Positions 1 through 6,451 of a stretch of DNA of 20,062 bases are shown here, piece after piece. Under the pieces are notes generated by a model. The model had not been told where the DNA came from. It did no database searches and worked only from the letters and a program-made list of their open reading frames with translations. Numbering within the stretch: the stretch's first letter is position 1; each line of letters opens with the position of its first letter. A program made the translations under genes and the position numbers. The stretch lies in NCBI GenBank assembly GCA_004524595.1, contig SDOA01000076.1, forward strand, positions 1 through 20,062, in the 5' to 3' direction. This DNA is from Candidatus Thorarchaeota archaeon. Lineage in GTDB: Archaea > Asgardarchaeota > Thorarchaeia > Thorarchaeales > Thorarchaeaceae.

Positions 1-377
1 TCTTCACCATAGAATGGAAAAGAGAATGGCAAATCAATGGCTACATAGTCACTCCCATCTTCGCTGAGATCATACCATGTTCCACCACTAGCATCCTCCC
101 AAATATAACTTATCTCAGTTGCAGTATATTCAAAAGCACCGGCTGTAGGTTCGATTACAGATTCGTGAAATTGGTTTTGAACTATTCGAGTTTCAATTAT
201 CTCCTTAGATAACGGATTACTCATTATATCATCTTGTGTTTGACTTTCATCCGGAGTTAATAAATCAAGTTGAGAATTGTCAACGTTAGATGGTACTGTT
301 GGAAGACTGCACATAAAATTGCCTAGAATAAAAATAAAGACAACAGAAATTATATAGAGATAAGGCTTTTTTTTCAT
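1..377 (-). CDS. Secreted protein, N-terminal part (runs off window start)
   Basis: An open frame of 125 codons begins with ATG at 377-375 and leaves the window without a stop. An AGGAG Shine-Dalgarno (384-388) lies 6 bases upstream and fixes the start. Residues 1-22 form a signal peptide or anchor: MKKK followed by a hydrophobic stretch. A cysteine follows at residue 23, but its context (NFMC) is not a good lipobox. Then comes a polar, low-complexity linker of about 60 residues rich in Q, S, D and E. The visible end contains YIWEDASGGTWYDLSEDG and then LPFSFPFYGE. Beta-sandwich surface proteins of archaea and bacteria often carry this sort of aromatic 'LPF-F-FYG' stretch at the start of a repeat domain. 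The protein is therefore probably exported and displayed at the surface, but its function cannot be told from this fragment. It is divergent from the corA-like gene. Confidence 0.75.
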   Translation of the reverse strand, partial: MKKKPYLYIISVVFIFILGNFMCSLPTVPSNVDNSQLDLLTPDESQTQDDIMSNPLSKEIIETRIVQNQFHESVIEPTAGAFEYTATEISYIWEDASGGTWYDLSEDGSDYVAIDLPFSFPFYGE

Positions 378-737
378 TTTTTTCTCCTCTGATTTAAATG
401 GACATCGAGAAACATTACTGATTTCGGTAGTTTGTATTAGATTGTATTGCTGTTTAACGATATAAAATTATGTTCATTAAATATTATAATTTATTATTAT
501 ATTATTGTTATTATTTTAAAAATTAATTGCTTGTAAGAAATGAAGATTGCACGATTATCAGACTCTGAATGCATCATTTGGCTGCATCACAAAACCCTAT
601 AAGATTAACATTTATCTCCATCTGTAGTTCTATAGCCTCAATACGTTAAAAGTTTCTAAGGCTCTCTCTTGAGAACCAACTTCTAGGCAGGCAACAATCG
701 ATGAATACACGACATCCGCTATCACGAGGTGGATCAT
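378..737. promoter_or_regulatory. Divergent intergenic region, AT-rich, candidate TATA boxes
   Basis: This 360-base gap separates the secreted-protein gene (minus) from the corA-like gene (plus). A block at about 459-530 is almost pure A/T. The string ATTTTATATC on the minus strand (459-468) could be the TATA box of the minus gene, which would put transcription start near 436 and give a leader of about 60 bases. For the plus gene, TTAAAAG near 646-652 is a weaker candidate. No tRNA, small ORF with a Shine-Dalgarno, or strong hairpin was found. TATA assignments rest on spacing and composition only. Confidence 0.4.
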
Positions 738-1694
738 ATGAGCAGCGACAATCCAGAAAATGGAAGCATCTCCATAATGGCATTGGAGAGTGGGATCAAA
801 TATGCAACTCTAGATGAAGCCCCAGATGAACCGCTACTCATAGAGATAATAGGTATTCGCCCAAACGATTTGGCTAAAATATCTCAGCATTTTGAAATCG
901 ACCTCGATGACCTGCAAGATGTACAGGACCTTGATGAGCGTCCACGTCTTCAAATTGAAGATAAATTCACTATGATTGTTTTTCGTGTTCCTGTAAATCT
1001 AAAAGATATGGACCGTGAATACTCCACGAACCCGTTAGCGATATTCACAAATGGTCGCGATATTATTGTAATTCAAAATGATGAAGTACCAATTAAAAAA
1101 CATAAACTAAGAAATAGGATTCAATATTGTACAACAGCAGCTGATGTCATCTATAAAATAGTTGAGATTATGATTCATTCATTTGAATCGACACTTGATG
1201 TGATTGAATCCAGTATCAACGAAACTGAAGACTTCATTATGAGTGAGATTTATCCCTCGCAACTCGCATGGTTCTTCCAACTATCGCGTGATGCAATCTT
1301 CATGGAAACTGCTCTACAAGCAAATATGAAGGTATTACGACGTTTGCAACGATTTAACATGATTGGTCGAATGATTTTAGATGTTGATAGGTTAGAAGAA
1401 CTAGAGGTTGACCTTCAACAACAGGTCGACCTTAGTGAAATTTACATAGAATTGATTAAAAATGCAATGAATGCCTATGATAGTATTGTAAGTCACAACT
1501 TGAACAAAGTCATTAAGATATTAACGTCTATATCTCTCGTCGTTAGTGTACCTACTCTGATTGCAAGCATCTATGGTATGAATGTTGGGCTACCTTTAGA
1601 AAATGAACCTTTAGCATTTCCAACAATCATGTTGATTAGCTTTGGCATAACATTACCCATTCTTTTTATATTGCGCAGAAAGAATCTCGTTTAG
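738..1694 (+). CDS. corA: CorA-family divalent metal ion channel
   Basis: This 318-residue protein would form a homopentameric channel for Mg2+ (or Co2+/Ni2+) in the cytoplasmic membrane. It has a long acidic cytoplasmic N-terminal domain, a helical stalk (about residues 140-255), and two C-terminal membrane helices (about 258-279 and 293-311). The diagnostic IYGMN ends helix 1, with GMN at 280-282. It is followed by VGLPLENEPLAFP, the short outer loop form seen in many archaeal members, and a basic RRK tail. Size is normal for the family. I prefer ATG at 738 over the in-frame GTG at 729, because GAGGTG (726-731) is a good Shine-Dalgarno 6 bases before ATG and would be consumed by the GTG start. 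It stands alone, with no partner genes. Ion selectivity cannot be read from the sequence. Confidence 0.93.
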   Translation: MSSDNPENGSISIMALESGIKYATLDEAPDEPLLIEIIGIRPNDLAKISQHFEIDLDDLQDVQDLDERPRLQIEDKFTMIVFRVPVNLKDMDREYSTNPLAIFTNGRDIIVIQNDEVPIKKHKLRNRIQYCTTAADVIYKIVEIMIHSFESTLDVIESSINETEDFIMSEIYPSQLAWFFQLSRDAIFMETALQANMKVLRRLQRFNMIGRMILDVDRLEELEVDLQQQVDLSEIYIELIKNAMNAYDSIVSHNLNKVIKILTSISLVVSVPTLIASIYGMNVGLPLENEPLAFPTIMLISFGITLPILFILRRKNLV

Positions 1695-1975
1695 ATTTAC
1701 AGGATTTCTCACATTATTCTCAGAAATCGATGATGTGTCTGCTCTCTTGTGCCTACAAATTCCGGAATGTGAATTTTATATACCAATCTTTGCGAGTTTT
1801 ACTGACTCATTGGAAATCCAGCTTCCAAACTACTCCTTCGAGTAATGAATCATTATTCTTTATTTAAAAAATGTAAGGAATTTAAAACTGAGTCAATTCA
1901 TAACATTTAAGAAGTTGAATGAAGGACATATTTTAATCATGGTTTTCGTAATCATTACAGTTTGGAGATAGTAAT
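1695..1975 (+). promoter_or_regulatory. Upstream region of the mmsA-like gene
   Basis: This 281-base gap holds three visible elements. GATTTCT/AGAAATC (1703-1709 and 1722-1728) is a 7-bp hairpin just after the corA stop but lacks a T-run. ATTCCGGAAT (1759-1768) is a perfect 10-bp palindrome. Next to it is the TATA-like TTTTATATA (about 1774-1782). Further AT-rich strings at about 1860-1880 and TATTTTAAT at 1929-1937 could also serve as TATA boxes; the last would give a short leader before the GGAG (1964-1967) and TTG start at 1976. Which promoter is used cannot be decided by eye. Confidence 0.35.
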
Positions 1976-3433
1976 TTGACTAAAATACAGATTCTAAAAA
2001 ACTATATAGATGGTGAATGGGTCGCATCCGAATCCGAGATAACACGGGATGTACTGAACCCTGCCACGGGTGAGATAATTGCTAAAGTTCCTATGAGTAC
2101 GCCACAGGAAACAAACGAAGCAATCGCAGCCGCAAAAAGAGCATATGAAAAATGGAGAAGAACGATTCCTATTACAAGAGCACGTTACTTCTTTGAATTA
2201 AAAAATATAATGGAGAAGAACTTTGAAGAGCTTGCACAAGATCTTGTAAAAGAGAATGGAAAGACAATCGATGAATCTCGTGGAGAGATACGAAGAGGTA
2301 TAGAATGTGTTGAGGTAGCAGCGGGAATTCCCTCCCTCATGATGGGTGTGAACGCAGAAGACATCGCTGTAGGCATGGATGAAATCCTCATTAGACAACC
2401 TGTTGGAGTGTTCTTTTCACTTAATCCTTTCAACTTTCCCAACATGGTGCCCTTGTGGTCGCTTCCCTTCGCCGTGGCTACTGGCAATACTTACATCGTT
2501 AAGCCTTCGTCACAAGCTCCATTAAGTCAAATCAAGCTTTTCGAGATTATTGATGAACTCGACTTTCCTCCAGGTGTAATGAACCTTGTTTGTGGTGGTG
2601 AAGAGGTTGCCAATACCCTTCTCGACAGCCCTGATACTAGAGGTGTATCTTTCGTAGGTTCGACTGTAGTTGGAAAGAAGGTCTATTCAAGGGCAGCACA
2701 AAATGGAAAGCGTGCTTCAGTTCAAGGAGGTGCGAAGAATTTCCTTTTAGTGATGCCTGACGCGGATTTGGAAAGAACAGCTTCAGCTCTTATGACCTCC
2801 TGCTATGGTTGTGCTGGTCAGCGTTGCCTTGCTGGCTCAGTCATCCTTACATTTGAAGAGAACCACGAACCCCTCAAGGATCTACTTGTCGAAAAAGCCA
2901 AGATGATTAAAGTTGGAAATGGTCTTGAAGAAGGGGTCCAAATGGGTCCAGTAATCTCAGCAAAAGCAAAGGAAACGGTATTAGGCTATATCAACAAAGG
3001 TGTGGAAGAAGGAGCGAATCTTCTTCTTGACGGTCGCAATATCAAAGTAGAAGGCCACCCGAATGGCTTCTTCGTTGGACCAACAATCTTCGATAATGTC
3101 ACTCCCGAGATGATTATAGCCAAAGAAGAGATTTTTGGCCCAGTCCTGTCGATGATGAAAGTGAAAAGCTTCGACCATGCGTTGGAAATAATCCATGCTA
3201 ATCCCTATGGCAATGCTTCTTCAATCTTTACATCAAGCGGAAAATGGGCTCGTGAATTCCAGTACAGAGTCCAAACAGGCAATGTTGGAATCAACGTAGG
3301 AATCGTAGCTCCAGTCGCACACTTCCCCTTCTCAGGAATGAAGGACTCTTTCTTTGGAGACCTGCATGGACAGGGAGAAGATTCAATAAGATTCTTCACT
3401 GAGTCGAAAGTCGTGATTACCCGGTGGTTCTGA
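1976..3433 (+). CDS. mmsA: CoA-acylating methylmalonate-/malonate-semialdehyde dehydrogenase
   Basis: This 485-residue cytoplasmic aldehyde dehydrogenase probably oxidises methylmalonate semialdehyde to propionyl-CoA, or malonate semialdehyde to acetyl-CoA, with NAD+ and CoA and loss of CO2. Motifs in order: NPFNFPN at 150-156 with the active-site Asn, IVKPS at 174-178, the nucleotide-binding FVGSTVVG near 226-233, the catalytic Cys284 in GQRCLAG, and EEIFGP at 384-389. The usual ELGGK motif is replaced by VQGGAKNF (249-256), so the general-base Glu of hydrolytic ALDHs is missing. That, with NGKR just before it, is the mark of the CoA-dependent MMSDH group. Start is TTG with GGAG 8 bases upstream. 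A ferritin-like gene follows after 21 bases. The enzyme would be the natural acceptor for semialdehydes made by the aminotransferases at 11738 and 14635. Exact substrate (valine, beta-alanine or pyrimidine-derived) is inferred. Confidence 0.88.
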   Translation: MTKIQILKNYIDGEWVASESEITRDVLNPATGEIIAKVPMSTPQETNEAIAAAKRAYEKWRRTIPITRARYFFELKNIMEKNFEELAQDLVKENGKTIDESRGEIRRGIECVEVAAGIPSLMMGVNAEDIAVGMDEILIRQPVGVFFSLNPFNFPNMVPLWSLPFAVATGNTYIVKPSSQAPLSQIKLFEIIDELDFPPGVMNLVCGGEEVANTLLDSPDTRGVSFVGSTVVGKKVYSRAAQNGKRASVQGGAKNFLLVMPDADLERTASALMTSCYGCAGQRCLAGSVILTFEENHEPLKDLLVEKAKMIKVGNGLEEGVQMGPVISAKAKETVLGYINKGVEEGANLLLDGRNIKVEGHPNGFFVGPTIFDNVTPEMIIAKEEIFGPVLSMMKVKSFDHALEIIHANPYGNASSIFTSSGKWAREFQYRVQTGNVGINVGIVAPVAHFPFSGMKDSFFGDLHGQGEDSIRFFTESKVVITRWF

Positions 3434-3454
3434 ATCGAGGATGGTGAGAGGATA

Positions 3455-3877
3455 ATGGAACTAGGAACAGCTGGCTCGATATTAAGCTATGCGCTCGACC
3501 TTGAGGCTAAGGCTACAGAATTTTATCAAAAGAGTATTGAAGGCAATATCAGCGCTGACGTCAAAGAAGCATTTGAAGAGAATAACCAACGTCATCGCAA
3601 AATAGCGAAGACTCTAGATCGAATGAGAAAGGAGAATGTCACTGAGATGATTCTGGAACCTGTTCATGATTTTGAGAGTGACGATTTTGTTATTGAAATA
3701 ACGCACATACAAAGTACTGTGGTTGTCGCTAAGAAGATTGAACAGACCATTCTTGAATACTTAAGAGCATCTGCAGAAAAGGTGGCATTCTTACCTCAGA
3801 TGAAAGAAATGCTGGAGGACCTTGCTAGTAGAATTATGAAGAATTCCAATGCACTGAACAATCTCGGTTCTGAATAA
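3455..3877 (+). CDS. Small ferritin-like (rubrerythrin-type) helical protein, degenerate metal site
   Basis: This is a 140-residue all-helical cytoplasmic protein with no membrane segment. Residues 12-26 (ALDLEAKATEFYQ) resemble helix A of rubrerythrin/ferritin-like proteins, with Glu17 at the usual ligand place. Helix B reads EENNQRHRK, where the ligand pattern ExxH has become NxxH (Asn44, His47). The last helix (about 115-137) shows no ExxH at all. So the fold looks ferritin-like, but a normal di-iron site cannot be built from these residues. Start ATG has GGTGA 7 bases upstream, and the gene lies 21 bases after the semialdehyde dehydrogenase, so the two are surely co-transcribed. A role as small partner or stabiliser of the dehydrogenase is only a guess. 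A T-tailed hairpin follows the stop. Family recognition is moderate; function is unknown. Confidence 0.65.
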   Translation: MELGTAGSILSYALDLEAKATEFYQKSIEGNISADVKEAFEENNQRHRKIAKTLDRMRKENVTEMILEPVHDFESDDFVIEITHIQSTVVVAKKIEQTILEYLRASAEKVAFLPQMKEMLEDLASRIMKNSNALNNLGSE

Positions 3878-3888
3878 GAAATTGCCAT

Positions 3889-3914
3889 ACCTAGGTGTCC
3901 AGCCTAGGTTTTTT
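3889..3914 (+). terminator. Hairpin with T-run after the mmsA-like/ferritin-like operon
   Basis: ACCTAGG (3889-3895) pairs with CCTAGGT (3903-3909) across a 7-base loop, and six Ts follow (3909-3914). It begins 11 bases after the stop codon at 3877. It has the form of an intrinsic terminator for the plus-strand pair. Confidence 0.7.
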
Positions 3915-3929
3915 CCAAATGCTTTCTGA

Positions 3930-3959
3930 AAGAACTTGAGCAAATAGCATCAAGTTCTT
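3930..3959 (-). terminator. Perfect 10-bp inverted repeat between convergent genes
   Basis: AAGAACTTGA (3930-3939) and TCAAGTTCTT (3950-3959) form a perfect 10-bp stem with a 10-base loop. It lies between the convergent plus-strand operon and the lrp gene ending at 4012. On the minus strand the stem is followed by a short pyrimidine stretch, so it may end minus-strand transcription. It could also act in both directions together with the hairpin at 3889. Confidence 0.5.
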
Positions 3960-4011
3960 CATTCTTTATCAAATCTATGTCTGAGCGAATTAGGTGATAA
4001 TGGAAGAATAT

Positions 4012-4476
4012 TTAGATATCCAATCTGAAATCTTCCCTAACGATTTCTCCAACGACCAGAGTGGATGTTCTCTCAATTCCTGGCGTTGCTGTTAATTTCT
4101 CAAGTATGCTCAAGTATTCAGTCTTGCTTTTAGATCTTGTAATGACAATGAAGTCATTATCGCCCAGAGTGAAATAGACTGCCCATATTCCACGAATATT
4201 AGCTAGTTCTTCTCCTACTCGTTTGTGATATCCGGGGCCGTAAGCAGCTCGCACGTGAATAATAGTTAGGAATGTAAGACCAAGTTTCTCTGCATTAATA
4301 TGTGCATAGTACCCGTCAATGACGCCTTCCTTTTCTAACCTCTTAATACGATAATGTACTGTAGATGTCGGAGCACCTACTTTGTTAGCAATGTCCTGCA
4401 GGGCAATTCTACTATCTGTTTGCAACTCACGAAGAATTGTGAAATCTAGTTCATCAAATTGCTGCTCCTGAGGCAC
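4012..4476 (-). CDS. Lrp/AsnC-family transcriptional regulator
   Basis: This 154-residue DNA-binding protein has the classical two-part build. Residues about 9-60 form the winged helix-turn-helix (LDFTILRELQTDSR, then DIANKVGAPTSTVHYRIKRL). Residues about 70-150 form the RAM/AsnC ligand-binding and oligomerising domain, containing the family's GDNDFIVI stretch. Such proteins form dimers to octamers that bind 15-bp palindromes and sense amino acids. Start is GTG at 4476-4474 with GGAGG 9 bases upstream (4486-4490). This start lies inside the upstream ATPase gene, overlapping it by 23 bases, so translation is probably coupled. Lying last in a peptide transporter operon, it is the best candidate for a local regulator that reports imported amino acids. 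The palindromes near 9280-9312 are possible targets. Confidence 0.93.
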   Translation of the reverse strand: MPQEQQFDELDFTILRELQTDSRIALQDIANKVGAPTSTVHYRIKRLEKEGVIDGYYAHINAEKLGLTFLTIIHVRAAYGPGYHKRVGEELANIRGIWAVYFTLGDNDFIVITRSKSKTEYLSILEKLTATPGIERTSTLVVGEIVREDFRLDI

Positions 4477-5479
4477 TATTGATGTCCTCCTTGTCTAAAC
4501 ATGCGACCATTCTCCCATCTTCTAATTTCCTCAATACCGGTTCTACCTCGCTGCAATTCGCTTTGGCGAATGGGCATCGTGGATGGAACCTGCAACCAGT
4601 TGGTAGGTTTATTGGATTAGGAGTTTCCCCTTTTAAAAGAATCTTTTCCCGTTGGTCCTTTGGATCGGGAACTGGAACGACTGAAACAAGTGCTTTTGTG
4701 TAGGGGTGCTGAGGATCATCTATGATTTTCTTTGCTTCGCCAGTTTCAACGATTCGCCCCAAGTATGTGACTGCGATTCTATCAGCTATTTGCCTAGCTA
4801 CAGCAAGGTCGTGTGTAATGAACAATATCGTAATACCCATCCTCTCTCTGATATCGAGCAATAATTTCAAGATTTGGCCTCTCATCGATACATCTAACAT
4901 TGATACAGGTTCATCGGCGACGAGGATTTCAGGGTCAAGCGCTAAGGCTGCTGCAATTGCAACTCGCTGCCTTTGACCTCCTGAGAGTTCATGGGGGTAT
5001 CTATTGATGTAGTCTGTTGCAGGAACCATTCCAACATTCTCAAGTGACTCTATGATCTTATTCCTCTCATCTTCAGCAGATTCATAGAGCTGGTGGATTC
5101 TCAGAGGTTCGGCTACTATGTCACCGATACGCATGTTGCTGTTGAGAGAACTATAGGGGTCTTGAAATATCATTTGAATTCGAGTACGGTATTTCATGAA
5201 CTCGAATTCTGGCATTCTCGAGACTTCAACACCATCAAACCATATTTCCCCATCTGTAGGTTCCTCTAATCGCATAAGCATCCTAGCACACGTTGTCTTT
5301 CCACATCCACTCTCGCCTACAACTGCGAAGATTTCACGCTTCCGAAGTTCAATGCTAATGCCATCCACTGCCTTCACATAATCTGGTTCACGGGATCTGA
5401 AGAAGCCTGATAGCAAACCGCTTCTCACTTCAAAATACTTCTTAAGATCGCGAGTTTCAAGGATTATATCGGAACTCAA
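4454..5479 (-). CDS. oppF: Oligopeptide/dipeptide ABC transporter ATPase (OppF/DppF type)
   Basis: This is a 341-residue cytoplasmic ATPase that powers peptide import with the OppD-type partner upstream. Visible motifs: Walker A GESGCGKT (55-62), Q-loop Gln106 in FQDPYSSLN, signature LSGGQRQRVAIA from 165, Walker B ILVADEP (185-191, catalytic Glu190) and H-loop His223. The C-terminal peptide-transporter extension includes PTGCRFHPRCP. Its four cysteines (296, 302, 309, 327) match the pattern known in Dpp/Opp ATPases to hold an iron-sulfur cluster in at least one bacterial case. Start is TTG, overlapping the oppD stop as TTGA, with AGGAGTGA (5486-5493) 6 bases upstream. Residues 20-31 form a short insertion before the beta strand carrying the A-loop. 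Its end overlaps the lrp gene by 23 bases. Confidence 0.95.
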   Translation of the reverse strand: MSSDIILETRDLKKYFEVRSGLLSGFFRSREPDYVKAVDGISIELRKREIFAVVGESGCGKTTCARMLMRLEEPTDGEIWFDGVEVSRMPEFEFMKYRTRIQMIFQDPYSSLNSNMRIGDIVAEPLRIHQLYESAEDERNKIIESLENVGMVPATDYINRYPHELSGGQRQRVAIAAALALDPEILVADEPVSMLDVSMRGQILKLLLDIRERMGITILFITHDLAVARQIADRIAVTYLGRIVETGEAKKIIDDPQHPYTKALVSVVPVPDPKDQREKILLKGETPNPINLPTGCRFHPRCPFAKANCSEVEPVLRKLEDGRMVACLDKEDINSASGAAI

Positions 5480-6447
5480 ATTTCATCACTCCTAAAGCAG
5501 GCCACACGCATGCCATTCTTAGATTCCAATGGAGGTATCTCTTCTCTACATTTCTCTATTACAAAATCACACCTTGGATGATAGGGACATCCAGTGGGAG
5601 GATTGAGAAGATCTGGAGGATTGCCAGGGATGAAGTCAATCTCCCGGTCATCTAAAAGACTGGGAAACGATGAAATTAGTTTCCTCGTGTATGGGTGAGA
5701 TGGTGATTCAAAGAGTATCTCAACAGGAGCTTCTTCCACGATACGACCAGCATACATGATCACTATTCTATCACAAGTTTCCGCAATGACTGATAAGTCA
5801 TGGGTTATTAGTATGAGCGAAAGATTTGTCTGATGTTTGAGCGATTTTAGAAGCTCAAGAATCTGAGCCTGAATCATTACATCCAAGGCTGTTGTCGGTT
5901 CATCAGCAATCACTAGTGAAGGATGACATACGAGTGACAGAGCAATCATCGCCCGTTGTTTCATCCCTCCGCTTAACTCATGCGGATAGGAATTACCCCT
6001 TGATCGCTCAATTCCCATAGCCTCCAGTAGATCAAGTGACCGTTCAATAGCCTCTTCTTCTGTCACATTCTCATGTAGAAGAATGGCATTCTTCATCTGG
6101 TCAATTACTTTATGAACAGGATTTAACGCGTTCATCGATCCCTGAAAAATCATCGATAGCTCTTTCCATAGAATAGAGTTTACTTCTTGTCTTGATATTC
6201 CTAGAATGTCCTGTCCTTTGAAGCAGATTGAACCGCTGTTAATAATTCCCTCTCTAGGTAATAACTGCATGATTGTCATTGCGGTTGTGGTCTTGCCACA
6301 CCCACTCTCACCACTGATTCCGACGAACTCACCACATTCTACCGTGAGTTCTACGTCCTGCACAGCTTTGACCTTTCCTTTCAGGGTCTGATAATACACA
6401 TTCAGGTTACGAATATCAAGTATACGATTAGATACTTCAGATGCCAT
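5476..6447 (-). CDS. oppD: Oligopeptide/dipeptide ABC transporter ATPase (OppD/DppD type)
   Basis: This 323-residue partner ATPase of the transporter has Walker A GESGCGKT (46-53), Q-loop Gln102 in FQGSMNALNP, signature LSGGMKQRAMIA from 158, Walker B LVIADEP (178-184) and His216. The FQGSMNALNP and LSGGMKQR variants are typical of the D subunit as opposed to the F subunit. The C-terminal extension PTGCPYHPRC holds four cysteines (287, 293, 300, 317), again the presumed iron-sulfur cluster pattern. Start is ATG at 6447-6445, with AGGAGG (6455-6460) 7 bases upstream; this Shine-Dalgarno lies inside the last codons of the permease. The gene is followed by oppF with a 4-base overlap. Length and motifs are normal, and nothing suggests loss of function. 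Confidence 0.95.
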   Translation of the reverse strand: MASEVSNRILDIRNLNVYYQTLKGKVKAVQDVELTVECGEFVGISGESGCGKTTTAMTIMQLLPREGIINSGSICFKGQDILGISRQEVNSILWKELSMIFQGSMNALNPVHKVIDQMKNAILLHENVTEEEAIERSLDLLEAMGIERSRGNSYPHELSGGMKQRAMIALSLVCHPSLVIADEPTTALDVMIQAQILELLKSLKHQTNLSLILITHDLSVIAETCDRIVIMYAGRIVEEAPVEILFESPSHPYTRKLISSFPSLLDDREIDFIPGNPPDLLNPPTGCPYHPRCDFVIEKCREEIPPLESKNGMRVACFRSDEI

Positions 6448-6451
6448 TTTG

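Noticed and set aside
470..530. Very AT-rich block as possible replication origin element
   Set aside because: No origin recognition boxes, no replication genes and no repeats with GC-rich flanks; it is better explained as promoter sequence of divergent genes.
729..737. GTG at 729 as start of the corA-like gene
   Set aside because: It would destroy the GAGGTG Shine-Dalgarno (726-731), which is well placed for ATG 738.
1727..1735. GATGATG resembling a C box of an archaeal C/D guide RNA
   Set aside because: The C box is imperfect and no D, C' or D' boxes with proper spacing follow.
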